Positions 42,903 through 52,513 of a stretch of DNA of 64,000 nucleotides are shown here, piece by piece. The position numbers were made by a program, and so were the translations under genes. The stretch's first letter is position 1. The number at the start of each line of letters is the position of its first letter. The DNA is from UBA3478 sp038134285 (GTDB lineage Bacteria > Bacteroidota > Bacteroidia > Flavobacteriales > Flavobacteriaceae): assembly GCA_038134285.1 (NCBI GenBank), contig JAYPUW010000002.1:184968-248967 (forward strand). Direction: 5' to 3'. Below the pieces are notes generated by a model. It worked only from the letters and a program-made list of their open reading frames with translations. It did no database searches and had not been told where the DNA came from.

Positions 42903-44249
42903 ATGAATTGGGAACAACTTTTATCGCTACAAAGACACCTCGATCCCCAACCGCGACTGCGCAGAGAACAAGACGAGGTAAGACTTGGCTTTGAGGTAGA
43001 CTACGACCGGATTATCTTTTCAAACAGTTTTCGTAGCCTGCAAGATAAAACCCAAGTAGTTCCATTACCCGTGCAGTCAGCTTCGCATCGCAACTTCGTT
43101 CACACACGACTCACTCATAGTCTCGAAGTCTCAGTGGTCGGAAGAAGTCTAGGGCGTTTAGCAGGATCGATTTTACTTGAACGCCACCCCAACCTCAAAG
43201 AATTAAGCTATCGATTCAACGATTTTGGAGCCATAGTTGCAGCTGCAGCACTTGCACACGATATCGGAAACCCTCCTTTCGGACACAGCGGTGAAAAGGC
43301 CATCGGCAATTACTTTGAGTCTGGTCTCGGAAAAAGATTTACCTCACAACTCGATGCTCAAGAATACGCAGATCTCTGTCGCTTTGAAGGAAACGCCAAC
43401 GGATTTAAATTATTAACCGAAGATCGTGAAGGGATTCCTGGAGGCTTGCGCTTGAGCTATGCCACCCTTGGCGCATTTACGAAATACCCAAAAGCCTCAT
43501 TACCCCACAAACCTAGCAAGCACATTACCGACAAGAAGTATGGTTATTTCAAGGCTAACCAAAGCAGTTTTGAGAGCATCGCAACTTCACTAGGACTCAA
43601 AAGACGGGCTGATTACGGATTCGAGAGGCATCCACTCGTATATCTCGTTGAGGCCGCTGACGACATCTGTTACACCCTTATCGACTTTGAAGACGCCATT
43701 AACCTAAAGTTGATCTCTGAAGATTATGCCCTAGAAAACCTCATCAACTTGGTGAAGGACCAGATCGACACCGCAAAATACCGAGGACTTCAAACCACAG
43801 CTGACCGTCTTAGTTACCTTAGAGCATTGGCTATTAACACGCTCGTTCAAGATACCGTCAAAATATTCGAATCTTATGAGTCAGATATATTAGCGGGAAC
43901 CTTTTCGACTAGCCTACTTGATAAGAGTATCTACAGTGCTCAAGTGAGAGACATTATTAATCTCAGTGTGAAATACCTTTATCAATCCGATGAAGTGATC
44001 GAGAAAGAGATTGCAGGATACCGTATCATAGAGACCTTGCTCGATGTGTTTTGCACCGCATTAATCAATGAAAGTAGCGGTCAGATGACGGCTTTTGATC
44101 GACTCGTATTGGAGCGCTTTGAGTTTCACAAGCCCATGGCTGAAGAAGAGAGTACCTACCACCGTCTATTGGCTGCCTCTAGTTTTGTCGCAAGCCTATC
44201 AGACAGTCAGGCCATTCAATTACATCAAACGCTTAAGGGTATCTTGTAA
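42903..44249 (+). CDS. dgt: Deoxyguanosinetriphosphate triphosphohydrolase
   Basis: Dgt splits dGTP into deoxyguanosine and tripolyphosphate and so trims dNTP pools. The 448-residue HD-domain protein has the metal motif spread over THSLEVSVVGRS (first His), LAHDIGNPPFGHSGEKAI (His-Asp) and a later EAADDICYTLIDFEDA with the final Asp. The N-terminal FSNSFRSLQDKTQV is characteristic. Its last 30 nt overlap the end of dxs on the opposite strand. Confidence 0.93.
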   Translation: MNWEQLLSLQRHLDPQPRLRREQDEVRLGFEVDYDRIIFSNSFRSLQDKTQVVPLPVQSASHRNFVHTRLTHSLEVSVVGRSLGRLAGSILLERHPNLKELSYRFNDFGAIVAAAALAHDIGNPPFGHSGEKAIGNYFESGLGKRFTSQLDAQEYADLCRFEGNANGFKLLTEDREGIPGGLRLSYATLGAFTKYPKASLPHKPSKHITDKKYGYFKANQSSFESIATSLGLKRRADYGFERHPLVYLVEAADDICYTLIDFEDAINLKLISEDYALENLINLVKDQIDTAKYRGLQTTADRLSYLRALAINTLVQDTVKIFESYESDILAGTFSTSLLDKSIYSAQVRDIINLSVKYLYQSDEVIEKEIAGYRIIETLLDVFCTALINESSGQMTAFDRLVLERFEFHKPMAEEESTYHRLLAASSFVASLSDSQAIQLHQTLKGIL

Positions 44250-45989
44250 AAACAAAGCGACTCCGTTAGCATCTATTCTTAATTCTTTCCGCAGCACACT
44301 CACAGGGCCATGAGCAACAAAAACATCTGGAATCCCTAGACAATGAATGGGTAGATGGCATCCCAATTCTTGCGCCAATGCTACGACAGAGGCGCCAAAA
44401 GAGGTATTTACAGCAGCATCTTCAAGGGTTACTACCGCTTGGTAACCTTCGAAAATAGCCTTTAGACCGTCAGCGTCGAGTGGTTTGATGGCCAAGCTAT
44501 GGTAGTGATCTACTCCCTCAGGAAGCATTTCGATAGCCCTTACCTCCTCGCCAATGGCCCCGCTTGATACTAAGGCAATTTTTGAAACTGTCGGCGATGT
44601 GCGAAGTTCGCGAAGTCGATACAGGTCTACCTGCTGAGGATGAGGATAATTTTTCAAGCCCGAAGATCCGCGTGGATAACGCACAGCGACTGGACCTTTC
44701 AACTCACCTCGACTAAAGCGATCGGCAAGTTCATGTAATACATCGGTAAGCTCTTGGGCATCTAAGGGAGCAAAAATTTCGAATCCAGGGATCGCTTTGA
44801 GCATAGCGCTATCGAAAAGTCCGTGATGCGTAGGACCATCCGCCCCCACAAGACCAGCTCGGTCTATTGCAAATAGAACCGGAAGTTGTTGAAGCGCCAC
44901 ATCGTGTATAAGTTGATCGTACGCCCTTTGGGCAAACGTGGCGTACAAGGCACAGATCGGAAGGTAGCCTTCGGTTGCCAATCCGGCCGAAAAAGTAACA
45001 GCATGTTGCTCTGCGATTCCGACATCAAACACACGCTCATCATAACGCTCCTTGAGTTGTATCAATCCACTACCCGATAACATGGCAGGAGTAACTGCAA
45101 CGATTTTAGCGTTCTTTTTGAAAATCCCTTCGACAGCATGCGCGAAGATATCTTGATACTTCAGCATACCGCTAGAGGCTGTACGAGTACCTGTTGAGGG
45201 CTCAAACTTTCCAGGTGCATGATAGGTAACCTGGTCGGCCTCAGCAGTGGCAAGCCCCTTACCTTTAATGGTTTTAACGTGCACAATTCGCGGACCTCTA
45301 AGTATTTTCTGTGCTTCGAAGGCTGCACACAGCTGATGAAGATCGTGTCCATCAAAAGGTCCGTAATAAGCAAGGCCTAAGACTTCAAAAAATGAAGGGC
45401 CTTGAGTTGAGATATTTTCGAGATGAGTACGCAAAGCACCAGTGGCTTTGTCAATCCCCATGGCATTGTCGTTTAATACGACCATTACATTTGCATTGGT
45501 TTCAGCTAGGTTATTTAGCGCCTCAAAGGCCATACCAGAGGCCAGCGAGGCGTCTCCGATCACTGCAATATGATGTCGCTCAGTATTACCACTCCGTTCA
45601 GCGGCAATGGCCATACCTAAAGCAGCAGAAATTGAAGTAGAACTATGGCCTGTACCAAAGGTATCGTATACCGATTCGCTTCGCTTCGGAAAAGGACCAA
45701 GACCCCCGTGCTTTCTCAGTGTAGCAAAGGCATTATTTCGGCCCGTTAAAATCTTGTGTGCATAGGTCTGATGCCCTACATCCCATACCAAGCGGTCTTC
45801 AGGGGTTTCAAATACATAATGTATGGCAAGGGTAAGTTCAACGGCACCGAGACTAGCTCCTAAATGTCCTCCATTTTCTGAAACTACTTCAATGATGCGT
45901 TGCCGAAGTTCTGCAGCCACCTCAGACAAGACATTCTCTGAGATACTGCGGAGCGCATATGGGCTTTCAAACTGTGTCAACCACTTCAT
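44220..45989 (-). CDS. dxs: 1-deoxy-D-xylulose-5-phosphate synthase
   Basis: Dxs condenses pyruvate and glyceraldehyde 3-phosphate, the first step of the MEP isoprenoid pathway, using thiamine diphosphate. Of 589 residues, the catalytic histidines are in WDVGHQTYAHKILTG and GTGHSSTSISAALG, and the thiamine motif is GDASLASGMAFEALN. The transketolase pyrimidine-binding domain contains DVGIAEQHAVTFSAGLA. The enzyme is slightly short (E. coli is about 620). It would supply precursors for the carotenoid genes at 55775-57884. A TACCTTTG box lies 4 nt before the ATG. Confidence 0.96.
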   Translation of the reverse strand: MKWLTQFESPYALRSISENVLSEVAAELRQRIIEVVSENGGHLGASLGAVELTLAIHYVFETPEDRLVWDVGHQTYAHKILTGRNNAFATLRKHGGLGPFPKRSESVYDTFGTGHSSTSISAALGMAIAAERSGNTERHHIAVIGDASLASGMAFEALNNLAETNANVMVVLNDNAMGIDKATGALRTHLENISTQGPSFFEVLGLAYYGPFDGHDLHQLCAAFEAQKILRGPRIVHVKTIKGKGLATAEADQVTYHAPGKFEPSTGTRTASSGMLKYQDIFAHAVEGIFKKNAKIVAVTPAMLSGSGLIQLKERYDERVFDVGIAEQHAVTFSAGLATEGYLPICALYATFAQRAYDQLIHDVALQQLPVLFAIDRAGLVGADGPTHHGLFDSAMLKAIPGFEIFAPLDAQELTDVLHELADRFSRGELKGPVAVRYPRGSSGLKNYPHPQQVDLYRLRELRTSPTVSKIALVSSGAIGEEVRAIEMLPEGVDHYHSLAIKPLDADGLKAIFEGYQAVVTLEDAAVNTSFGASVVALAQELGCHLPIHCLGIPDVFVAHGPVSVLRKELRIDANGVALFLQDTLKRLM

Positions 45990-45993
45990 AATA

Positions 45994-46001
45994 CAAAGGT
46001 A
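45994..46001 (-). promoter_or_regulatory. TAnnTTTG (-7) promoter box of dxs
   Basis: The minus strand reads TACCTTTG, 4 nt from the dxs ATG. Confidence 0.6.
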
Positions 46002-46020
46002 AGACCTTAGTGAATTTGAA

Positions 46021-46028
46021 TACCTTTA
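46021..46028 (+). promoter_or_regulatory. Near-consensus -7 box of tadA
   Basis: TACCTTTA (last base differs from TAnnTTTG) ends 6 nt before ATG 46035. Confidence 0.4.
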
Positions 46029-46034
46029 CTAGTG

Positions 46035-46475
46035 ATGGAAACACCCTTTGACGACCGATATTTCATGAAAAAGGCTCTTGATCAGGCCGAAATCGCTTTT
46101 GAAAGCGATGAAGTCCCAGTGGGTGCCATCGTGGTTGTTCAAAATCAAATCATAGGAAGAGGACACAATCTCACCGAACGCCTGAATGACGTTACCGCTC
46201 ATGCAGAAATGCAGGCCATCACAGCCGCTGCGAATTATCTTGGGGCTAAATTTTTAACGGACTGTACCTTGTATGTAACCCTTGAGCCATGCGCCATGTG
46301 TGCAGGAGCTCTGTATTGGTCTCAACTATCTCGTGTGGTGTATGCCGCAAAAGATCCTAAGCGCGGATTTCTAAGTACCGGTCCGATGTTGCACCCTAGA
46401 ACCGTCTTAGAACAGGGTCCGTTTGCCGAAGAATCTCAAGAGTTACTGCAACGCTTTTTTAAGAAAAAACGCTAA
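46035..46475 (+). CDS. tadA: tRNA-specific adenosine deaminase
   Basis: TadA deaminates the wobble adenosine of tRNA-Arg to inosine. In 146 residues the zinc site is visible as AHAEMQAI (His and proton-shuttling Glu) and PCAMCAGAL (two Cys). DEVPVGAIVV precedes it. I chose ATG 46035; a GTG directly before it (46032) would add one residue. It converges on a small membrane gene with a 6-nt gap. Confidence 0.94.
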   Translation: METPFDDRYFMKKALDQAEIAFESDEVPVGAIVVVQNQIIGRGHNLTERLNDVTAHAEMQAITAAANYLGAKFLTDCTLYVTLEPCAMCAGALYWSQLSRVVYAAKDPKRGFLSTGPMLHPRTVLEQGPFAEESQELLQRFFKKKR

Positions 46476-46481
46476 AAAATC

Positions 46482-46772
46482 CTATTTTTTGAGGTTTTTT
46501 GAGCTCTTTTTGGTCTTTTTTGACTGATTTTCGCGCATTTTTAAAATATTCTCTTCATTGAGTAAATAGTCTTTTATCTGCTTAGTGCGACTTTCAAGTA
46601 CCAAAAAGAGAGGCATTGTCACCAAGAAAATAAGAACGGTACCTGCACCAATGTAGCGATTGGCCTGAGCAAGGTGATCTGCCTTGAGGGTAAAACCGTA
46701 GAATATGATTCCAAGACAACTTAAGAAAAGTACCAAAAGAGCATACCTTAACACCTTTTTTGAGGGCTTCAT
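46482..46772 (-). CDS. Small membrane protein of unknown function
   Basis: The 96-residue protein has two transmembrane helices (about 10-30 and 42-60) joined by a short loop, then a basic C-terminal tail of about 35 residues rich in Lys, Asn and Ser that would face the cytoplasm. I recognise no named family. It lies 3 nt downstream of aspS and is probably cotranscribed with it. Confidence 0.65.
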   Translation of the reverse strand: MKPSKKVLRYALLVLFLSCLGIIFYGFTLKADHLAQANRYIGAGTVLIFLVTMPLFLVLESRTKQIKDYLLNEENILKMRENQSKKTKKSSKNLKK

Positions 46773-46775
46773 GCC

Positions 46776-48533
46776 TTATTCTTTAAGGGGATTAAGATTG
46801 AGGTTCAACTCATCTAGCTGTTCTTGATTGATTGCGGCTGGTGCGTCGATCATCACATCGCGCCCACTGTTGTTTTTCGGGAAGGCGATAAAGTCGCGAA
46901 TCGTCTCTGCTCCACCGAGAATTGCCACGAGTCGGTCAAGGCCAAAAGCAATACCTCCGTGAGGTGGCGCACCATATTCAAAGGCATCCATCAAGAATCC
47001 GAACTGATTGCGCGCTTCTTCTGGAGTGAATCCTAAATGCTTAAACATCAATTCTTGAGTAGGACGATCGTGAATACGAATAGACCCTCCTCCGATCTCA
47101 TTTCCGTTTAAAACCAAGTCGTAGGCATTTGCACGCACTACTCCTGGATTAGTATCTAGAAGCTTGATGTCTTCTGGTTTTGGTGCAGTGAACGGATGGT
47201 GCATGGCGTGATACCTTCCACTTTCTTCATCCTTCTCTAAGAGTGGGAAATCTACTACCCAAAGTGGAGCAAATACCTTTGGATCTCTCAATCCAAGACG
47301 TGTGGCGAGCTGCATGCGCAGCGCACTCATTTGAGAACGCGTTGATTCGAGGTCACCTGAAAGTACACAGATGAGGTCTCCAGGTTGAGCTCCAGTGGCC
47401 TCAGCCCATTTTTTAAGATCTTCTTCTGAATAAAATTTATCTACTGAAGATTTTAGGCTTCCATCTTCATTATAGCGCGCATAAACCATTCCTTTAGCCC
47501 CAATTTGAGGTCGCTTTACCCAATCGATAAGGTCGTCAATTTCTTTTCGCGTGAAGACAGCCGCTCCGGGTACGGCAATACCCACCACATATTCGGCACT
47601 GTTGAATAATTGAAAGTCTTTATACTGCGCAAGTGCATTCAAGCGCGTGAGTTCCATGCCGAATCGAATATCGGGTTTGTCATTACCGTAACGATCCATC
47701 GCCTCGTCGTACGACATGCGCGGAAAAGCTTTCTTCTCAACACCATGAATCTCATGCAACAAATGCGCAGTCAACCCTTCGAACGTATTTAGGATGTCTT
47801 CCTGAGTAATAAATGACATTTCGCAATCGATTTGCGTAAACTCTGGCTGACGGTCTGCTCGTAAGTCTTCGTCTCTAAAGCATTTCACAATCTGAAAGTA
47901 CTTGTCTATACCCGCAACCATAAGCAACTGCTTAAAGGTTTGTGGTGATTGTGGTAGGGCGTAAAACTGACCAGCATTCATTCTGCTTGGCACCACAAAG
48001 TCACGTGCTCCTTCAGGGGTAGACTTTATCAAATAAGGCGTTTCTACCTCTAAGAACCCTTGATCCGAGAGATAGTTACGCACTAACATGCTCACCTTAT
48101 GTCTGAAGATCAAATTGTTTTTGACCGGGTTACGACGGATATCTAGGTAGCGGTACTTCATGCGTAATTCGTCACCCCCATCTGTTTGGTCTTCAATGGT
48201 AAATGGCGGAAGTTTTGCTTCATTAAGTACTTCAATAGAGGCAACTAAAACTTCAATAGCACCGGTCGGTAAGGCGTCGTTTTTTGCATCGCGTTCTACA
48301 ACCTGCCCATTCACTTGAATGACTGTTTCACGACCCAAATCTCTGGCCTGTTCTATTAATTCAGGTGCACATCGCTCTGAATCCAGCACAAGCTGAGTGA
48401 TTCCGTAACGATCTCTAAGATCGATCCAAACCATAAATCCTTTATCTCGAGAACGAGAAACCCAGCCCGAGAGGGTTACTGATTTTCCTTTGTCTTCTAG
48501 CCTTAGCGCTCCGCAATGATGTGTTCTATACAT
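46776..48533 (-). CDS. aspS: Aspartate--tRNA ligase
   Basis: AspRS charges tRNA-Asp. The 585-residue bacterial-type enzyme has the N-terminal OB-fold anticodon domain (about 1-105, MYRTHHCGALR start), the class II core with motif 2 FRDEDLRADRQPEFTQID, the bacterial GAD insertion (about 285-410), and motif 3 GGIAFGLDRLVAIL. This length and layout mark the discriminating bacterial AspRS. Its -7 box is 18 nt upstream. Confidence 0.97.
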   Translation of the reverse strand: MYRTHHCGALRLEDKGKSVTLSGWVSRSRDKGFMVWIDLRDRYGITQLVLDSERCAPELIEQARDLGRETVIQVNGQVVERDAKNDALPTGAIEVLVASIEVLNEAKLPPFTIEDQTDGGDELRMKYRYLDIRRNPVKNNLIFRHKVSMLVRNYLSDQGFLEVETPYLIKSTPEGARDFVVPSRMNAGQFYALPQSPQTFKQLLMVAGIDKYFQIVKCFRDEDLRADRQPEFTQIDCEMSFITQEDILNTFEGLTAHLLHEIHGVEKKAFPRMSYDEAMDRYGNDKPDIRFGMELTRLNALAQYKDFQLFNSAEYVVGIAVPGAAVFTRKEIDDLIDWVKRPQIGAKGMVYARYNEDGSLKSSVDKFYSEEDLKKWAEATGAQPGDLICVLSGDLESTRSQMSALRMQLATRLGLRDPKVFAPLWVVDFPLLEKDEESGRYHAMHHPFTAPKPEDIKLLDTNPGVVRANAYDLVLNGNEIGGGSIRIHDRPTQELMFKHLGFTPEEARNQFGFLMDAFEYGAPPHGGIAFGLDRLVAILGGAETIRDFIAFPKNNSGRDVMIDAPAAINQEQLDELNLNLNPLKE

Positions 48534-48551
48534 GCTTCGTATTTAACCTCG

Positions 48552-48559
48552 CAAAAATA
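48552..48559 (-). promoter_or_regulatory. TAnnTTTG (-7) promoter box of aspS
   Basis: The minus strand reads TATTTTTG, 18 nt before the aspS ATG. Confidence 0.6.
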
Positions 48560-48635
48560 CGAAGGCCGATTGAAGATCAGATGAATTGAGAAAAATTAGT
48601 CTATATGTAACTTTTTGTAAACTAAATCAAAAGCC

Positions 48636-48967
48636 ATGGTTAACAAAAAATTTTTTACGTTGCTGCTAATAGCGGGCACGAGTTTCGCTATGGCCCAATC
48701 GACACAGGTTAAAGAGGCACATAAAGTGACCTCTGCAGATTACGAAACGGAGCGTTTCGGCGACTTTGTCCAAATAACCTACAAACACACCCTAACGGTG
48801 CGATATCACAACAGGGATATCGCGTAAACGGAAAGCCAGATGGGGTATGGAAGCAGTTTGAAACAGAGGGCCACGTAACGGCTAAAGGACTTCAACGTGC
48901 CACCTTTAAAAACAACAAGCTTGTATCCCATCAAATGGCAGGAGATGGATACGCTCTAATGGACTAA
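48636..48967 (+). pseudogene. Small secreted MORN-like repeat protein gene, frameshifted by an AC insertion
   Basis: The ATG frame encodes a clear signal peptide (MVNKKFFTLLLIAGTSFAMA) and then FVQITYKH before running into a stop at 48825. Removing one AC from the (AC)3 tract at 48785-48790 restores a frame that reads HPNGAISQQGYRVNGKPDGVWKQF and on to a stop at 48965-48967, a complete protein of 109 residues. The NGKPDGVWKQF element is like the repeats of antitoxin-type MORN proteins. The total length is 3n+2, as expected for a 2-nt insertion. It is a pseudogene, a phase-variable tract or a base-calling error. Confidence 0.7.
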
Positions 48968-48984
48968 TGAGGTTTAGGAAGTAG

Positions 48985-49022
48985 AAAAAAACCCCTTTGG
49001 TAGAAGCCACAGGGGGTTTTTT
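48985..49022 (-). terminator. Bidirectional terminator between the repeat protein and the RND pump
   Basis: AAAAAAACCCC (48985-48995) pairs with GGGGGTTTTTT (49012-49022), with a partly paired inner stem TTTGG/CCACA. T-tracts on both strands serve both convergent genes. Confidence 0.8.
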
Positions 49023-49036
49023 AGTGGTATTCCTTT

Positions 49037-52000
49037 TTAAATCGGTCTTCTATCCTTGAAAACGGCCCACTTCAAGCGATAACTCATGTGGAAGAGCACC
49101 GGTACAATAATCAAGGTCAAGAAGGTAGCTACCAAAAGACCAAAGATTACTGTCCACGCAAGCGGTCCCCAGAAAACCACATTATCTCCACCGACGTAGA
49201 CCTGTGGATTCCATCTTGTAAACAGGGTGATAAAGTTGATGTTGAGTCCAATTGCCAAGGGCACTAGACCTAAAATAGTAGTGATTGCAGTAAGTAGAAC
49301 AGGTCGTAATCTGGCCTTTCCGCCTTGAACCACACAGTCTGTAAGGTCTTCTAAGGGCAACAATTGAGAATCCTCTTGTTTCAATACAACCTTTCTTCGG
49401 TCAATGAGAATCTGCGTGTAATCCAATAAGACCACTCCATTATTTACCACAATTCCGGCTAAAGCGATAATTCCCATCATCGTCATCATGATCACAAAAG
49501 GCCATCCGGTCAACATGAGTCCGCCGAATACGCCAATCAGACTCAAGAAGATAGCTGTCATTATGATGATAGGTTTTGATATACCACTAAACTGGAAGAT
49601 CAAAATAAGTAAGATCAATCCAAGCCCAGTAAAAAAGGCACCCATTAAGAAGGCCTGTTGTTTATTTTGCTCCTCAATTTGACCCGTGTAGTCGATCTGA
49701 ACTCCTTCAGGAAGGTCTCCGAAAGACTCCATCTCTTTTTGAATCTGGCTCACAATTTCTGTAGCGTTACCTCCAGGAAGCAGCGCTGAATAAAGGGTGA
49801 TTACACGTTTCCCATTTTTGTGCTTGATAACTGAGAATCCTGCGGTATTACGCTCTCTCGCAATAGCTGAAATAGGTACCTCTTTGATCTTACCGTTGGC
49901 AGGATCTCTGAAGATGATGCGCTGCTCAAACAGCGCACTCTTATTGTACTTCAAGTCTTCATTAAAGCGAACGTTGATGTCGTAATCGTCGCTTCCTTCT
50001 TTATAGATTCCTGCTTTTTCACCAAATAGCGAGCGTCTGATCTGCATGGCCACCTGGCCCACTGCAACACCCAGATCTCCTGCTTTTTTACGATCGACAT
50101 AGACCTCTAGGGAGGGTTTATCTTTATTGACATCAAGTTTAATGCCTTCCATCCCGTCAATGCTCTTTCTATTGATAAAAGCCTGAATTTGAGTTCCGAG
50201 CATCATGAGCTCGTCGTAATCCTCTCCTGTAATTTCAATGTTTACTGGATATCCTGCTGGCGGTCCTACTGGATCCTTTTCTACCGATATCACTACACCC
50301 GGATACTTCAGCGTTAGCGCCTCTTGAATGCTCAATCTGAGCTGCTCGCTATCAAGTCTATTGCGGTCTTTAAACTCCCGCATTTGAATGACAACTTTGG
50401 CACGATGAGGCATCTCAGAGGCCGATCCGCCTTCAGTAAAGGGATTCTCAGCACCCTTACCGACTTGAGCGATTGAAGTTTCTACTAGCGCATTTCTACC
50501 ATTAATAATGTAAGGGTCGTCATTAATAATTTCAGCGATCACTTGCTCAATATCGAGTGATAGAGCATTCGTCTTTTCTATGGCTGTTCCTTGGGGGTAT
50601 TCAACATAAACCACTACTTGTTTTGGCGTGTTATCAGGAAAAAACTCGATTTTGGTGCGACCCATACCAATGGAAGCTCCAAAGCCTATAAATGCTACCA
50701 CTAAAAGCACCACCATAGCTGAGAAGTAGTAATAGATATTTCTACCTCTCAACGCCTTTTTAAGTGCGCCTTCATAGGCGTTTTCAAGACGCATCAAGAA
50801 AGTATTCTGAAAACTAATAGTCGACTTGAAAATAAAAAGGCGATAAAACCACATTAAAACGACGGTGACTACCATTAAGGTTCCAAAGCCTCTTACCGCT
50901 CCTCCTATTACAGCCATAAATATCCCAATAGGAACAAAAATCATAGAGATCCGCTTCATTGTTTTGAGCGATAGCTCTTTTTCATCAATCACCATGAACT
51001 TTGAAACCAGCATCGAGTTCATGAAAATGGCGACAAATAGTGATGAACCAAGCACCACAGAAAGCGTGATCGGGAAGTAGATCATAAACTGCCCCATTAC
51101 TCCAGGCCAAGTGCCAAGCGGAACAAAGGCTGCCACAGTTGTTGCCGTAGAAATAATGATAGGAAGCGCAATCTCACCGATTCCTTTTTTAGCGGCTTCT
51201 ATGCGGGGCATCTTTTCTTTGTCCATCAATCTATAGACATTTTCAACTACTACCACCCCATTGTCTACAAGCATTCCAAGCCCCATGATGAGTCCGAACA
51301 GAATCATGGTGTTGAGGGTATAACCCAATGCGTTCAATATCATAAATGACATGAACATCGACATGGGTATGGCGAATCCGACAAATAGAGCGTTCCTAAA
51401 TCCTAAGAAGAACATCAATACGATTACCACTAGTATGATTCCGAAGATGATGTTATTGACCAGGTCATCAACTTGATTAATGGTTGAAGCACTCGTATCA
51501 CTGGTAATTGTAACACTTAAATCGTTAGGGAACACCTCTTCTTTTGCGCGATCGACAACAGCATAAATCTGTTCTGCGGCTTCTACTGCATTCAGTCCGG
51601 CGCGTTTTTTAACGTCTAGCATCACCACTGGGGTGAGCGATTCACGTGCATAGGTATTGCGCTCTTCTTCTTTAAATGAAACCGTTGCAATATCCTTTAA
51701 GAAAATGGCTCCATTTTCAGACTTCACCACAAAATTCTCTAGATCTAATGGTGACTCAATCTCACCTAAAATACGAACGGTTCTGCGCTGCCCACTAGCT
51801 ACTAGACTACCAGCAGACATAGTCATATTTCCGTTACCAATAGCACCAATGACATCGTTGAAGCTCACCTGAGACGCCATCATCTTGTAAACGTCTAAGG
51901 CCACCTCAACTTCCATATCTTGAGCCCCACGTATATCGACCTCTTTAATTTGAGGCAAGTCTTCGATTAGCTCTTCTAGGTATTCTGCATATTCTTTTAA

Positions 52001-52504
52001 CTGAACCGTGGTGTAATCTCCTTTGAGATTTACATTCATTATCGGCTGAGACTCTGAGATATTCAGATCAAAAACATTAGGTTCGACCTTTGCGCCATTG
52101 AAGACCGGCCAATCTTCACTCGCCTTTTCAACGTCTACCTCATTCTGAACTCTAACCTTGGCTTCTTGAATCGAAATGCTCTCTTCGAATTCTACTACCA
52201 TCATCCCGTAGTCTTCAGAAGAAGTAGAAGTCGTTTCAACAACTCCTGAAACCGTTTTGATGCGCTTCTCTAGCGGATCGATAATAAGCTTCTCGATATC
52301 CTCAGCGGTATTTCCAGGATAGATGGTACTTATGAAGATCTTCGTTTCTACAACCTCAGGAAACTCCTCTCTTGGCATCGCGAAGTAGGAAGTGATCCCA
52401 ACGGTAAAGAAAATGGCGATCATGACATAGATAATCGTCGGATTATCGATTGCCCATGAAGCCCACTTAAATTCTTTATTACTATTCTTTTCTGCCTTTT
52501 TCAT
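49037..52504 (-). CDS. RND efflux pump, inner-membrane permease (AcrB/HAE family)
   Basis: This proton-driven exporter has 1,155 residues, long for the family because of an extra loop with two hydrophobic segments at about 500-560. It has twelve main transmembrane helices in two repeats and large periplasmic domains. The proton-relay region in helix 4 reads LVDNGVVVVENV, with Asp-Asn where AcrB has Asp-Asp. It is the last gene of a tetR-tolC-adaptor-pump operon (9 nt after the adaptor). The substrates are likely drugs, bile-like compounds or metabolites; the sequence does not decide. Confidence 0.93.
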   Translation of the reverse strand: MKKAEKNSNKEFKWASWAIDNPTIIYVMIAIFFTVGITSYFAMPREEFPEVVETKIFISTIYPGNTAEDIEKLIIDPLEKRIKTVSGVVETTSTSSEDYGMMVVEFEESISIQEAKVRVQNEVDVEKASEDWPVFNGAKVEPNVFDLNISESQPIMNVNLKGDYTTVQLKEYAEYLEELIEDLPQIKEVDIRGAQDMEVEVALDVYKMMASQVSFNDVIGAIGNGNMTMSAGSLVASGQRRTVRILGEIESPLDLENFVVKSENGAIFLKDIATVSFKEEERNTYARESLTPVVMLDVKKRAGLNAVEAAEQIYAVVDRAKEEVFPNDLSVTITSDTSASTINQVDDLVNNIIFGIILVVIVLMFFLGFRNALFVGFAIPMSMFMSFMILNALGYTLNTMILFGLIMGLGMLVDNGVVVVENVYRLMDKEKMPRIEAAKKGIGEIALPIIISTATTVAAFVPLGTWPGVMGQFMIYFPITLSVVLGSSLFVAIFMNSMLVSKFMVIDEKELSLKTMKRISMIFVPIGIFMAVIGGAVRGFGTLMVVTVVLMWFYRLFIFKSTISFQNTFLMRLENAYEGALKKALRGRNIYYYFSAMVVLLVVAFIGFGASIGMGRTKIEFFPDNTPKQVVVYVEYPQGTAIEKTNALSLDIEQVIAEIINDDPYIINGRNALVETSIAQVGKGAENPFTEGGSASEMPHRAKVVIQMREFKDRNRLDSEQLRLSIQEALTLKYPGVVISVEKDPVGPPAGYPVNIEITGEDYDELMMLGTQIQAFINRKSIDGMEGIKLDVNKDKPSLEVYVDRKKAGDLGVAVGQVAMQIRRSLFGEKAGIYKEGSDDYDINVRFNEDLKYNKSALFEQRIIFRDPANGKIKEVPISAIARERNTAGFSVIKHKNGKRVITLYSALLPGGNATEIVSQIQKEMESFGDLPEGVQIDYTGQIEEQNKQQAFLMGAFFTGLGLILLILIFQFSGISKPIIIMTAIFLSLIGVFGGLMLTGWPFVIMMTMMGIIALAGIVVNNGVVLLDYTQILIDRRKVVLKQEDSQLLPLEDLTDCVVQGGKARLRPVLLTAITTILGLVPLAIGLNINFITLFTRWNPQVYVGGDNVVFWGPLAWTVIFGLLVATFLTLIIVPVLFHMSYRLKWAVFKDRRPI

Positions 52505-52513
52505 GAAACAGTC

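Noticed and set aside
44311..45640. Several long plus-strand frames antisense to dxs
   Set aside because: They have low-complexity composition and no family match, and they sit wholly inside a clear dxs gene, so they are antisense shadows.
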